Source of the DNA: Nostoc sp. TCL240-02
GTDB lineage: Bacteria > Cyanobacteriota > Cyanobacteriia > Cyanobacteriales > Nostocaceae
NCBI RefSeq assembly: GCF_013343235.1
Contig: NZ_CP040094.1
Span: 6,691,001 to 6,755,000 of the forward strand
DNA length: 64,000 nucleotides
Direction: 5' to 3'
Shown: positions 17,585 through 25,988 of the stretch, piece by piece
Numbering within the stretch: the first letter of the stretch is position 1
Layout of the letters: each line of letters begins with the position of its first letter
Made by a program: the position numbers and the translations under genes
Notes under the pieces: model-generated
Seen by the model: the letters and a program-made list of their open reading frames with translations, nothing else
Told to the model about the DNA's origin: nothing
Database searches by the model: none

Positions 17585-18940
17585 ATGACTCAAAACCCCC
17601 TGAACGATTCCGGTACTCAATCGTCTAAAACGCCTGGGTTGAAACCAGCACTAACAGCAGCACTAGCAAGTTTAGAAGTACCGCTAGATCAAGAGTTAGC
17701 TCGATACCGACGCACGCGAAATGGTTTAGTGTCATCAAACCAACGCCGTGTTGCAAGTTACATGAGCAGTCAAACTCAGTCTTTGACTGCCATTCCTACA
17801 ACATTGGGAACAACTCAGTCATCAGTAACGGAAATTAAAACTAACGTGCCGCCTGCTGTACCTGTGAATCATCAGGGAACCCCAGCGCCAGCTACGGAGA
17901 TTGACGTACCACCAGCATCTTCTTTAGTTGTGAATCATGAGGTGAACCGAGCGCCAGTTACGGTAAATACCGAAGAACCAAATAATCTCAATCTGCCCTC
18001 TACCCAAGATTCTGCTAAAACACAAACTCAACTTCCACCGCCACCGCCGAATTTTAGTAGCAGCATCGTACCAGCAATTGTTAAAGATACTAAGAGCGAA
18101 AATCTTTTGCAGACAGATAACACCCCTAAGCACCCAGATGACTACTTAGAATCTAGTGAAGCACTACTGCGAAGTCTGACAGAAGAACAAGCAGAAACTC
18201 AAAAACCAAGCAATTCTAGTGACAGTCTGCTATCACCTTTAGGTATCGGCTCAATGTTGCTGCTATTGTTAGCAAGTCTTACCTTGGGTTATGTAGTATT
18301 CAATCCCAAAGGCTTGCCTCAATGGAATTTAGGCAAGTTGTTTAACGGAAACTCGTCTCCCGCACCAGGAAATACTGAAGAAGTTGGGAATAATGTCCAA
18401 CCTCAGATCCAGCCACCAAGCACATCATCTATGTATCCCAATCTAGCTGCCCAAGAGTTTCCTGATGTGAGAGATCCTAACGATCTAATTGGCTTACAAC
18501 CTAAAGTCCAAGCAACCGTTGCAGTAGTGCCTAATCCAGCCGTTCGCCAAAACCCTGTAAATCCTCAAGCGCCATTGTCTAACCCCAATACAGCCCTAAA
18601 ACCGACAAATCCGATCGCTTTAGCGCCAGTACCAACTGTACAACCCTTACCTCCCCTAAATTTACCTCCCATTTCAACGACAAAAACCTCGCCCCAGCCA
18701 ATCGCAGCCTCACCAAAGCCTAATGCAGAAATCAAACCAGGAACAGATGGGTTCTACCATGTCGTGATAGATAATAAAGGTGCAGCTTTTGCTTCAGCAC
18801 GGCAAGTAATTCCTGATGCTTATTTATCACCCAACAAAGAATTGATTTATCTTGGTGCTTTTAAGACTAAAGAGCAAGTACAAAAACAGATGCAATTATT
18901 ACAGGCAAAGGGAATTAAGGCACGAGTTCAGCAGCCATAA
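17585..18940 (+). CDS. Membrane protein with Pro/Thr-rich regions and C-terminal SPOR-like domain
   Basis: The 451-residue product has a long disordered N-terminus rich in Pro, Thr, Ser and Gln (about 1-215) and one membrane helix (LGIGSMLLLLLASLTLGYVVF, about 218-240). A second Pro-rich stretch follows (about 250-370), then a C-terminal domain with GFYHVVIDNKG, YLSPNKELIYLGAFKTKEQVQ and KGIKARVQ. The last part resembles SPOR-type peptidoglycan-binding domains, in which LGAFxxxxxAxxxxxxLxxxGxxA is characteristic. It should be anchored in the plasma membrane with the SPOR-like end on the other side. A cell wall or septum role is an inference. Confidence 0.7.
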   Translation: MTQNPLNDSGTQSSKTPGLKPALTAALASLEVPLDQELARYRRTRNGLVSSNQRRVASYMSSQTQSLTAIPTTLGTTQSSVTEIKTNVPPAVPVNHQGTPAPATEIDVPPASSLVVNHEVNRAPVTVNTEEPNNLNLPSTQDSAKTQTQLPPPPPNFSSSIVPAIVKDTKSENLLQTDNTPKHPDDYLESSEALLRSLTEEQAETQKPSNSSDSLLSPLGIGSMLLLLLASLTLGYVVFNPKGLPQWNLGKLFNGNSSPAPGNTEEVGNNVQPQIQPPSTSSMYPNLAAQEFPDVRDPNDLIGLQPKVQATVAVVPNPAVRQNPVNPQAPLSNPNTALKPTNPIALAPVPTVQPLPPLNLPPISTTKTSPQPIAASPKPNAEIKPGTDGFYHVVIDNKGAAFASARQVIPDAYLSPNKELIYLGAFKTKEQVQKQMQLLQAKGIKARVQQP

Positions 18941-18984
18941 GTTGCAAGAATCTACGATACCATAAGATAACAGTCCTGACTCAT

Positions 18985-19030
18985 GAGTGCTGTTAGCGGA
19001 TAGCTAAGGTTTAGCCCGTGCTGAGTAGTA
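18985..19030 (+). repeat. Interspersed repeat GAGTGCTGTTAGC...GCCCGTGCTGAGTA, copy 1
   Basis: Ends gagtgctgttagcg and tttagcccgtgctgagta match the copy at 62281-62324, which sits between an antitoxin and its toxin. The middle differs (gatagctaagg here). Confidence 0.8.
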
Positions 19031-19190
19031 GATACAAAATCTGACTTGTTTACGACACTAAGACACAAAATTTCATACTCAGTACTTTGACTGGGTATTC
19101 AGCACTCCATAACTACCCTACTACAAAATTTTTATACTCATTACTCAGCACTCATTACTCAGCATTGAGTTTCGTGAATGGAGAGCCGAT

Positions 19191-19946
19191 ATGGAATTAA
19201 TCAACCGTATTCTGCGGGTGATTCGCGCTAATCTCAATAGTTTGACCGCAGGTGCAGAAGATCCAGAAAAGATTCTAGAGCAAACTGTCCTGGAGATGCA
19301 GGAAAATCTGGTACGGTTGCGACAGGGTGTAGCACAAGCGATCGCTACCCAAAAACGTACTGAACGACAGGCGGCGGCTGCCAACTCTCAAACAGAAGAA
19401 TGGTATCGCCGCGCCCAATTGGCCTTACAACAAGGCAATGAACCTCTCGCACGCGAAGCTTTGACTAAGCGCCAAGCTTACAAAGAAACTACTACAGCCC
19501 TCTTTTCCCAAATAGAGCAGCAAAACGATATAGTTGCTAGGCTAAAAAAGGATATGCGATCGCTAGAGTTAAAAATTTCCGAGGCGAAAACAAAAAAAGA
19601 TATGTATATTGCTCGCGCCCGTTCTGCTGAAGCATCTTCTCGCCTCCAGGAAATGCTTGGGGAAGTTTCTGCTACCAGCAGTCTGAGCGCCTTTGAGCGT
19701 ATGGAAGAAAAAGTTTTGCAAATAGAAGCTCATTCAGCTGCCATTGCCCAACTTGGTAGCGATGACTTGGAAACACAATTTACTTCCTTGGAATCTACTA
19801 ATAATGTAGATGCTGAATTAGCTGCGATGAAGGTACAGGTTTTAAATCAGGCAGAAAACACACAGCACAATAATCTGCTTACTGAGGAAAAGCAGAACAC
19901 AGTACAGCCTCCTCAACAGCAGTTACCCAAAACTCAAGACTCTTGA
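19191..19946 (+). CDS. pspA: PspA/IM30-family protein (shorter, lacks Vipp1-type C-terminal helix)
   Basis: The 251-residue, almost fully helical product starts MELINRILRVIRANLNSL, the amphipathic N-terminal helix of PspA/IM30. It continues with AGAEDPEKILEQTVLEMQENLVRLRQGVAQAIA, the coiled-coil core, and FERMEEKVLQIEAHSAA. The C-terminus after about residue 215 is Gln-rich and has no Vipp1-like final helix. It is the first of two tandem paralogues 162 bases apart. PspA proteins polymerise on membranes under stress. The gene is probably co-regulated with vipp1; STRR-like text (actcattactcagc units) lies upstream. Confidence 0.9.
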   Translation: MELINRILRVIRANLNSLTAGAEDPEKILEQTVLEMQENLVRLRQGVAQAIATQKRTERQAAAANSQTEEWYRRAQLALQQGNEPLAREALTKRQAYKETTTALFSQIEQQNDIVARLKKDMRSLELKISEAKTKKDMYIARARSAEASSRLQEMLGEVSATSSLSAFERMEEKVLQIEAHSAAIAQLGSDDLETQFTSLESTNNVDAELAAMKVQVLNQAENTQHNNLLTEEKQNTVQPPQQQLPKTQDS

Positions 19947-20108
19947 AGTTCGGTTAATTAACCCACTTTGGAGATATCCTAACAATTAAGAGTTGTTATA
20001 AGGTACTGATTCCAGCCGGAAAGATTACATTGAAATAGGTAGCTATTAAAAAGTAAAAAAGCTGACTGTCCAACAAAAAGCGTAAACCAAACAAGGAAAA
20101 ACAAAGTT

Positions 20109-20885
20109 ATGGGATTATTTGATCGCATTAAGCGAGTAGTTAGTTCTAACCTCAACGACCTGGTTAACAAAGCCGAAGACCCCGAAAAAATGCTAGAACA
20201 AGCCATCCTGGAAATGCAGGAAGACTTGGTACAGCTGCGTCAGGGAGTAGCCCAAGCGATCGCCGCCCAAAAACGCAGTGAGAAACAGTATAATGATGCC
20301 CAAAATGAAATCAATAAATGGCAACGCAATGCCCAACTAGCCCTACAAAAAGGTGATGAGAACTTAGCACGGCAAGCCCTAGAGCGGAAGAAAACTTATA
20401 CGGACACCAGCACTGCCCTAAAAGCTAGTTTAGATACCCAAAGCACTCAAGTTGAAACCCTCAAGCGCAACTTAATCCAGCTAGAAAGCAAGATTTCTGA
20501 GGCTAAAACCAAGAAAGAAATGCTCAGAGCCAGAATCACCACTGCCAAAGCCCAAGAGCAACTTCAAAACATGGTCAGTGGGATGAATACCAGCAGTGCA
20601 ATGTCTGCCTTCGAGCGGATGGAAGAAAAAGTCTTGATGCAAGAAGCCCGCGCCCAGTCTGCTGGAGAATTAGCAGGTGCTGATTTAGAAAGCCAATTTG
20701 CCCGGTTGGAAGGTAGTAGCGATGTTGATGATGAATTGGCAGCTTTGAAAGCGCAAATGCTACCACCCGCGACTCCAGTCACTCAAGCACAACTACCACC
20801 GCAGCAAGAAACCACTCCTGCTAAGTCTAATGAAGTGGTTGATGCCGAGTTGGATTCTCTACGCAAGCAATTGGATCAATTATAA
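20109..20885 (+). CDS. vipp1: Vipp1/IM30 thylakoid membrane-maintenance protein
   Basis: The 258-residue product begins MGLFDRIKRVVSSNLNDLVNKAEDPEKMLEQA-like text and keeps the whole ESCRT-III-like helical core, for example EMQEDLVQLRQGVAQAIAAQ and FERMEEKVLMQEARAQ. Unlike its upstream paralogue it has the extra C-terminal helix (VVDAELDSLRKQLDQL) separated by a Pro/Gln-rich linker, which marks Vipp1. Vipp1 forms rings and rods on thylakoid and plasma membranes and is needed for thylakoid biogenesis. A terminator-like hairpin follows the stop. Confidence 0.93.
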   Translation: MGLFDRIKRVVSSNLNDLVNKAEDPEKMLEQAILEMQEDLVQLRQGVAQAIAAQKRSEKQYNDAQNEINKWQRNAQLALQKGDENLARQALERKKTYTDTSTALKASLDTQSTQVETLKRNLIQLESKISEAKTKKEMLRARITTAKAQEQLQNMVSGMNTSSAMSAFERMEEKVLMQEARAQSAGELAGADLESQFARLEGSSDVDDELAALKAQMLPPATPVTQAQLPPQQETTPAKSNEVVDAELDSLRKQLDQL

Positions 20886-20910
20886 AATTGATAGAAAACT
20901 TATTTAAGCC

Positions 20911-20940
20911 AGTCCCACGCCTGTTGGTTGTGGGATTTTA
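20911..20940 (+). terminator. Terminator-like hairpin after vipp1
   Basis: CCCACGCC and GGTTGTGGG arms pair (with a G-U) around TGTT, followed by ATTTT, 26 bases after the vipp1 stop. Confidence 0.6.
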
Positions 20941-21059
20941 CGTCATTAGTCAATAGTTAAGAGTCAAAATAACTATGAATTATTGATTATGGACTATTGA
21001 CTACTTTGGGATAAAGTATTGTGTGTGCCAACTTCGATCGCCACCTGATGGAGACTGTA

Positions 21060-21395
21060 ATGAGTAAGGCTGTAATCACCATAACTGATGCTGAGTTTGA
21101 AACAGAAGTGTTAAAAGCTGAACAGCCTGTATTAGTTTACTTTTGGGCTTCTTGGTGCGGGCCTTGTCAATTGATGTCCCCCATGATTAACTCAGCTGCT
21201 ACCCAATATAGCGATCGCCTCAAAGTCGTGAAAATGGAAATTGACCCTAACCCACTCACTGTTAAGCAGTATCAAGTGGAAGGTGTCCCCGCTCTCAGAC
21301 TATTTCAAGGCCAGGAAGTTTTAATTTCGACTGAAGGAGTCATCGGCAAAGATAAATTACTCGAACTCTTAGATACGCACTTAAATAGTAATTAG
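21060..21395 (+). CDS. Thioredoxin-like protein
   Basis: The 111-residue product carries VYFWASWCGPCQLMSPM, so the classic WCGPC redox site is present at about residue 30. The cis-proline segment (VEGVPALRLFQGQEVL) and the C-terminal helix are also visible. The start at 21060 is chosen because ggag lies at 21050-21053, seven bases before; longer frames from 21021 or 21048 add unlikely residues. It is close to thioredoxin in length but diverges from m-type thioredoxins (MSPMIN instead of the usual IAPxL), so its target may differ. The next gene is separated only by STRR text. Confidence 0.88.
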   Translation: MSKAVITITDAEFETEVLKAEQPVLVYFWASWCGPCQLMSPMINSAATQYSDRLKVVKMEIDPNPLTVKQYQVEGVPALRLFQGQEVLISTEGVIGKDKLLELLDTHLNSN

Positions 21396-21402
21396 TCAAT
21401 AG

Positions 21403-21449
21403 TTCATAGCAAATGACTAATGACAAATGACTAATGACAAATGACTAAT
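21403..21449 (+). repeat. Short tandem repeat ATGACTAATGACAA
   Basis: At least three consecutive units (aaatgactaatgacaaatga and continuation) end at the start of the aminotransferase gene. The repeat itself supplies the ATG at 21441. Confidence 0.85.
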
Positions 21450-22697
21450 ATGCAATTTGCAAAGCGTTTACAACCCCTGCAATCGAATGTATTTGCTGAT
21501 ATGGACAGAGCCAAGGCGATCGCTTTGGCCGCTGGACAGCAATTAATAGATTTGTCGTTGGGGTCTTCTGATTTACCAGCCGAGGCACACGTCATCGAAG
21601 CGATCGCCCAATCTCTCCACGATCGCAGCACCCACGGCTATCTTTTATTTAACGGTACTTTTGGGTTTCGTGAAGCCGCAGCCAACTGGTACGAACAAAA
21701 ATTTGGCATCAAGGTAGATCCCCAAACTGAGGTACTACCTCTAATTGGTTCTCAAGAGGGTACAGCCCATTTACCCCTAGCATTACTCAATCCCGGGGAT
21801 TTTGCCCTGTTGCTCGATCCAGGTTATCCCTCTCATGCTGGGGGAGTTTACCTAGCTAGTGGTCAAATCTACCCGATGGCATTACGGGCAGAAAACGCTT
21901 TTTTACCAGTGTTTGCTGATATTCCCGCCCCAGTCTTAGCTCAGTCGCGGATGATGGTATTAAGTTATCCTCATAATCCCACCTCCGCGATCGCTCCTTT
22001 ATCTTTCTTCCAAGAAGCTGTCGCCTTCTGTCAGCAATATAATCTCGCCCTGGTTCACGATTTCCCTTACGTAGATTTAGTATTTGGGGAAACTGGAGAC
22101 TGGGCAATGAATTCTTCCCAATCCCCATCGCCCCTAATCCCCAGAGGGGGCCCCGAGTTTCCCAATCCCCAGTCCCTAGTCCCCTCGATTCTGCAAGCCG
22201 ATCCAGAGAAAAGCGTCTCCATTGAATTTTTCACCCTTTCCAAGTCCTACAATATGGGCGGCTTCCGCATTGGCTACGCAATTGGTAATGCCGAGTTAAT
22301 TAACGCCTTACGCCAGGTAAAAGCTGCCGTTGATTTTAATCAGTATCGGGGAATTTTAAATGGTGCGATCGCAGCCCTAACTGGCCCTCAAGCTGGGGTA
22401 AAATCTGCTGTCGCTACCTTCCAGCAACGCCGTGATGCCTTCATCACTGCTTTACACTCCATTGGCTGGAATGTTCCTACTCCCAAAGCCACAATGTACA
22501 TCTGGGCAAAATTACCCTCAGCTTGGAGTCAAAACTCCATAGAATTTTGTACTCAGCTAGTTAAACAAACTGGTGTAGCTGCTTCGCCTGGTGCTGGCTT
22601 TGGCAAATCTGGAGAAGGCTATGTCCGTTTTGCCTTGGTGCATGAGCCACCTTTGTTAGAAACTGCTGTGGAAAGAATTGCCCAATTCCTTCATTAA
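21450..22697 (+). CDS. Class I/II PLP-dependent aminotransferase (LL-diaminopimelate/aspartate aminotransferase-like)
   Basis: Starting at ATG 21450 gives 415 residues; the upstream in-frame ATG at 21441 belongs to a tandem repeat. Fold-type I landmarks are IDLSLGSSDLPAEAHV, HGYLLFNGTFGFREAAANWY, YPHNPTSAIAP (Asn binding PLP), LVHDFPYVDLVF (Asp) and FTLSKSYNMGGFRIGYAIG with the PLP Lys. The C-terminal VRFALVHEP holds the carboxylate-binding Arg. The group is often annotated as LL-diaminopimelate or aspartate aminotransferase; substrate is not proven. Between the Asp and Lys segments (22106-22200) lies a foreign-looking tract (SSQSPSPLIPRGGPEFPNPQ) made of repeat DNA. Confidence 0.85.
   Translation: MQFAKRLQPLQSNVFADMDRAKAIALAAGQQLIDLSLGSSDLPAEAHVIEAIAQSLHDRSTHGYLLFNGTFGFREAAANWYEQKFGIKVDPQTEVLPLIGSQEGTAHLPLALLNPGDFALLLDPGYPSHAGGVYLASGQIYPMALRAENAFLPVFADIPAPVLAQSRMMVLSYPHNPTSAIAPLSFFQEAVAFCQQYNLALVHDFPYVDLVFGETGDWAMNSSQSPSPLIPRGGPEFPNPQSLVPSILQADPEKSVSIEFFTLSKSYNMGGFRIGYAIGNAELINALRQVKAAVDFNQYRGILNGAIAALTGPQAGVKSAVATFQQRRDAFITALHSIGWNVPTPKATMYIWAKLPSAWSQNSIEFCTQLVKQTGVAASPGAGFGKSGEGYVRFALVHEPPLLETAVERIAQFLH
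22106..22190 (+). repeat. STRR-type tract inside the aminotransferase gene
   Basis: The tract contains cccaatccccatcgccccta, a ccccagagggggcccc hairpin-like core and cccaatccccagtccctagt units, read in frame as a Pro/Ser-rich loop of about 28 residues. The same units occur in intergenic STRRs, for example 40318-40388. Confidence 0.8.
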
Positions 22698-22782
22698 ATT
22701 TCTTCTCAATCTAAACCCCAAGGATTTTTTGCGGCAAAGTCTATGGATAGAAGACGCAGCAAAGACGCACAGCCGTGAGCCC

Positions 22783-22810
22783 CTATAAATCAATACGGTT
22801 CAGTTAAGGC
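22783..22810 (-). repeat. Left outer inverted repeat around the IS1634-type element
   Basis: The text tataaatcaatacggttcag then ttaaggc is matched in inverted orientation by 24680-24708 (cttaactgaactgtattgcc then ctataaa). The arms share about 20 of 25 positions. Confidence 0.6.
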
Positions 22811-22816
22811 TAAAAC

Positions 22817-24513
22817 CCCACATTCCGCAGGTATATCAGGTGAGAAGATAATATTTTCGGCAAGGCGCACCAAGAAATTGGAGAATCCATCGTCGTTCGT
22901 CAGTAAGATTGGTAATGTGTTGAAAGCCAGCGATCGTTACCAGATGAATCGACATGAAACATTGAAACACCCACCGCATCGTAGGAGAGGCAGTTGGTTT
23001 ACCCAATTGATTGTTGATGGTTTGTTTTGCTTGAGCTAGAGCTTGGCGTAACGCCCGTTGTCCCAAAGTGTAAACTAACAAGCATAGACCCATGACCATT
23101 GCTAAAGCAGCAACACGTTCTTTCGAGTTGAGAAAAACACTGCTGGTAAAAAATAAAGGGTCTTTGAGAAAACGAAAACCACGCTCAGTAGATTGCTGGG
23201 CTTTGTACTGCTTGAGTAAGTCATCATTGCTCAATTGTTGAGCATCAAGAACATTGGTAGCCAAAATAAAACGTCCGGCTCGTTGTTTTTCAGTGGCAAT
23301 TGCTAGCTCGTTAGGTACAACAGTCGCACGAATTTGATAGTAACACTGTTGTGGTTGAGCATCTTTACGTGGTCTGCCTGATTTGGCATGGCGTTTGTGT
23401 TCGATAATTTCTAGTTCAGCAAGTTCATGAAAGCGTTGCTGAGTCTCAAAACGCCCTGAAGCCTGTATCGCGTCTGCGGCACAAGCAAATTCTTGTTGTG
23501 ACAACTGTCGCAGTTGAGATTGTGCTTGTTGGAGGTGCTTAGTCAGACGTTTTTCCAGTTGCTTTAAATCTGCTGCGGCACGAGCTTCACTTTCCACCAC
23601 TAGCCAACGCTGTTTGACTCCACCATAATCGCAGCAACACTCTGCTATTCGGTAGCCTGTGACTATGCTATCCACAAAAGCTTCCTGACTCATTTTCTCC
23701 AAGAGTAATTGGGCAGTAGTCAGTGTGGCTGGAACTCGTGATAGCCATCGCAAAGAATCCATTTGTTTAAGATTGCCTTCGGTGTAGAGTGCTGCATCCG
23801 CTACAAACAAAGCATCTATTTCCCATTGGTGACGAAATTCTTTCAAGATTTGAGCAAACACGGCTGAGTCGGCTTCATTCCCATCTGCCACTCTTAGATT
23901 TAGATATAGAGGAATATCCCCGTCTCCACTGCACATCAGGTCTACAATAAACTGTTTCAGGTCTGGTCGATGATCTCTTGAGTATCCTTTTGTGATTGTT
24001 ATCTCTCCTGGCTTGCCTGAACCTTCTGTTGAGTTGTTGGTATATTCTCCATGCACATGAAACGAACTTGAATCCAAGTGTAAACTGTCCTTTTCCACCC
24101 CAAACTTCTTGGCTGCTGCCAGTGCTACTGTCACAAATACTTGTGTTAATCCCGCTTCATACAGTTTGTCCAAGACTCTGCCCAAGCGGTCATCATTCAA
24201 GTGTTCTGGACTTATACCTTCCCCTAGTAAATGCTCTGTGGCTTTGCCTACAAAGAACTTCTCAAATAGGTATAGTGGCGCACTTACTAAACCCAAGCCA
24301 TTGAGAATCATTGCTTTGACTGCTTGACCTGAACTGACTATTTCTTGGTGATGTGTTCCCAGTATTTGGTTGATTTGCTCTACCAAACACATTTGATCAA
24401 TAATCCCTGCCACTATCCCACAGTGGTCAATATCTTGTACTCTTATTTCTGATACTGATGGTGTCATTCATCAAAAATACCATTGATCTCCTCTCTTACC
24501 TGCGGAATGTAGG
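22817..24513 (-). mobile_element. IS1634-type insertion sequence with terminal inverted repeats
   Basis: The arms CCcACATTCCGCAGGTA (22817-22833) and TACCTGCGGAATGTaGG (24497-24513) are inverted repeats with one mismatch. They bound one transposase gene, giving an element of about 1.7 kb. No clear target duplication is visible. It lies within a larger repeat-rich segment (22783-24710). Confidence 0.85.
22836..24467 (-). CDS. IS1634-family transposase (DUF4277 N-terminus)
   Basis: The 543-residue product starts with the DUF4277-type region VSEIRVQDIDHCGIVAGIID and continues GHTH-like text (GTHHQEIVSSGQAVKAMILNGLG). The catalytic region shows LHLDSSSFHVHG (first Asp), VADAALYTEGNL (second Asp) and, near residue 425-445, KAQQSTERGFRFLKDPLFF carrying the catalytic Glu. 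These are the marks of IS1634/ISH-like members of the IS4 superfamily. The frame is intact with conserved ends, so the copy may be recent and active. Confidence 0.93.
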   Translation of the reverse strand: MTPSVSEIRVQDIDHCGIVAGIIDQMCLVEQINQILGTHHQEIVSSGQAVKAMILNGLGLVSAPLYLFEKFFVGKATEHLLGEGISPEHLNDDRLGRVLDKLYEAGLTQVFVTVALAAAKKFGVEKDSLHLDSSSFHVHGEYTNNSTEGSGKPGEITITKGYSRDHRPDLKQFIVDLMCSGDGDIPLYLNLRVADGNEADSAVFAQILKEFRHQWEIDALFVADAALYTEGNLKQMDSLRWLSRVPATLTTAQLLLEKMSQEAFVDSIVTGYRIAECCCDYGGVKQRWLVVESEARAAADLKQLEKRLTKHLQQAQSQLRQLSQQEFACAADAIQASGRFETQQRFHELAELEIIEHKRHAKSGRPRKDAQPQQCYYQIRATVVPNELAIATEKQRAGRFILATNVLDAQQLSNDDLLKQYKAQQSTERGFRFLKDPLFFTSSVFLNSKERVAALAMVMGLCLLVYTLGQRALRQALAQAKQTINNQLGKPTASPTMRWVFQCFMSIHLVTIAGFQHITNLTDERRWILQFLGAPCRKYYLLT

Positions 24514-24591
24514 TAAAACTCTTTGTCAAATTCAATTTTTTTTACGTAGACGCAAAGCAGCTTGCCGCAGGCTACCACAGAGACACAGAGA

Positions 24592-24660
24592 AGCCAGTGC
24601 GCCCTTGCGGTTCCCCGACTTGTTCGCGCAGCGTCTCCGACAGGAGAAGCAACTGGCGCG
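24592..24660 (-). repeat. Interspersed hairpin repeat AGCCAGTGCGCCCTTGCGG, copy A
   Basis: The text agccagtgcgcccttgcggt then tccccgacttgtt ... gaagcaactggcg is the inverted equivalent of 26130-26186 (cgccacttgcttcccc ... accgcaagggcgcactggct). The two copies share both ends; copy A has an extra GC-rich hairpin in the middle. Confidence 0.8.
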
Positions 24661-24679
24661 GCACAGAGAGAATAAATAA

Positions 24680-24708
24680 ATGCTTAACTGAACTGTATTG
24701 CCCTATAA
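24680..24708 (+). repeat. Right outer inverted repeat around the IS1634-type element
   Basis: The text cttaactgaactgtattgcc then ctataaa mirrors 22783-22810. The motif taactgaactgtat also appears at 26221-26234. Confidence 0.6.
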
Positions 24709-25025
24709 ATGACTGTATTATACTGAATTTAAAATAACCTATACGTAGTTTTTAATACTTTTGTTTTTAAGAAAAATATGTAATTAAACGTATAAAACTC
24801 TAGAAATATTCTTCATATTTTATTGATAATCCGAAGGAACTTTACCCAATCAGGTCTCCCCGTCTCTTAAAGTTGGTTTGTACGTTCAGCTACCAAAGAT
24901 GGCTAACAATGCAGGTAGCATTTTCAAGCTGCTGTATTGCCAAAAGCCTGTAGTCAAGATAGCCCAAGCCTATAAACGGCAATAGTTTAAAACTTAACTT
25001 CCAAACTGACAGAGACTTGAAAACA

Positions 25026-25931
25026 ATGAAGATGACTTTTCAGAAACTTGTAATTGGCGCTTCAATGGCTATTGGTGTGAGCGCTCTTGCTACTCCAGCA
25101 CAAGCTGGCACGCTGACTGGCGCTACTATTGGTGGCACAGCAGCCAGTGATTATTACGTCTATGATTCCGATGCTAAAAATACCTTCAAAGTAGAAAATC
25201 CTAGTGCCAATGATGTACAAAAAGTTCTAAGTGGTAACGCCGTCAGCCCCACTGGAAATGTGGAGCTACGAGCTAGCAGTGAAGCAGCAGGTTTTGATTT
25301 CACTAAAAACACCAGCTTGACAGGTACAATCGGTGGAAAAACCCTGACTCTAAGCAGCCTTACTTCAGATGATTGGTTTGGAGTCGGTAAAACAACTACA
25401 ACCTATGGGTCAAGTAATTTAGCTAACACTTGGTTTAGCCAGGTTTTAAGTTCTAATAACATTACTAGTTCTGTACTCGGTGTGTTGGGCTATACTAAAC
25501 AAACTTTGTTTACCACCTTTCTTACAAGTGGCGGATTTCAACGCTTTAGTGACCCGAATATCTCCTATGTCAATCAAGATGACACTAGTGGTTTAATCAG
25601 TATTGGTTTAGCAGGTCACTTAGATGCCAAACCCCTTCTATTTCCAGGGCTGCCGTCTCAGGTGTCTAACTTATTTACATCTCCATTACAAGCAAGTGAA
25701 TTAGTCAAATACACTTATGACGGTAAGACTGACTACTTGTATAGCTTTAAAGCTACCAACTCTGGTTTACTTGAAAAAAGTGATGGCATATCGCATAGTG
25801 GTAATTATGAAGTCACCATCAAAGGTGTTGTACCTCCCGCAGCAGTCCCAGAACCATCAGTAATACTTGGTCTGTTGGGTGTAGCTGGTGTCTTTGCTAC
25901 ACAACGCAAATTGAAAAAAGCATCTATTTAA
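25026..25931 (+). CDS. Secreted PEP-CTERM protein
   Basis: Starting at ATG 25026 gives 301 residues; an upstream TTG at 25017 is less likely. An N-terminal signal peptide (MKMTFQKLVIGASMAIGVSALATPAQA) ends in an A-Q-A cleavage site. The body is rich in Ser, Thr, Gly and Asn, as in exported beta-rich proteins. The C-terminus VPEPSVILGLLGVAGVFATQRKLKK is a complete PEP-CTERM sorting signal: VPEP, a hydrophobic helix and a basic tail. Exosortase would process it during export to the envelope or matrix. No exosortase gene is in the window. Function of the mature part is unknown. A strong terminator follows. Confidence 0.9.
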   Translation: MKMTFQKLVIGASMAIGVSALATPAQAGTLTGATIGGTAASDYYVYDSDAKNTFKVENPSANDVQKVLSGNAVSPTGNVELRASSEAAGFDFTKNTSLTGTIGGKTLTLSSLTSDDWFGVGKTTTTYGSSNLANTWFSQVLSSNNITSSVLGVLGYTKQTLFTTFLTSGGFQRFSDPNISYVNQDDTSGLISIGLAGHLDAKPLLFPGLPSQVSNLFTSPLQASELVKYTYDGKTDYLYSFKATNSGLLEKSDGISHSGNYEVTIKGVVPPAAVPEPSVILGLLGVAGVFATQRKLKKASI

Positions 25932-25962
25932 GAAGATTGCAAGTTCAAAACTACAAATAAGT

Positions 25963-25988
25963 AAGGGAGCTAACAGCTCCCTTTTTTA
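25963..25988 (+). terminator. Strong rho-independent terminator after the PEP-CTERM gene
   Basis: GGGAGCT, loop AAC, AGCTCCC, then TTTTTT lie 32 bases after the stop codon. Confidence 0.92.

Larger units (their letters stand above)
24511..25025. other. Intergenic, repeat-containing region before the PEP-CTERM gene
   Basis: About 515 bases. The first 200 hold part of an interspersed repeat (24592-24660) and the right outer inverted repeat (24680-24708). The remainder is AT-rich DNA likely to include the promoter of the next gene. A 73-codon frame at 24458-24679 lies over the repeat and IS end and is not credible. Confidence 0.5.

Noticed and set aside
25017..25025. TTG start for the PEP-CTERM gene
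   Set aside because: The ATG at 25026 gives a standard signal peptide and a more usual start codon.
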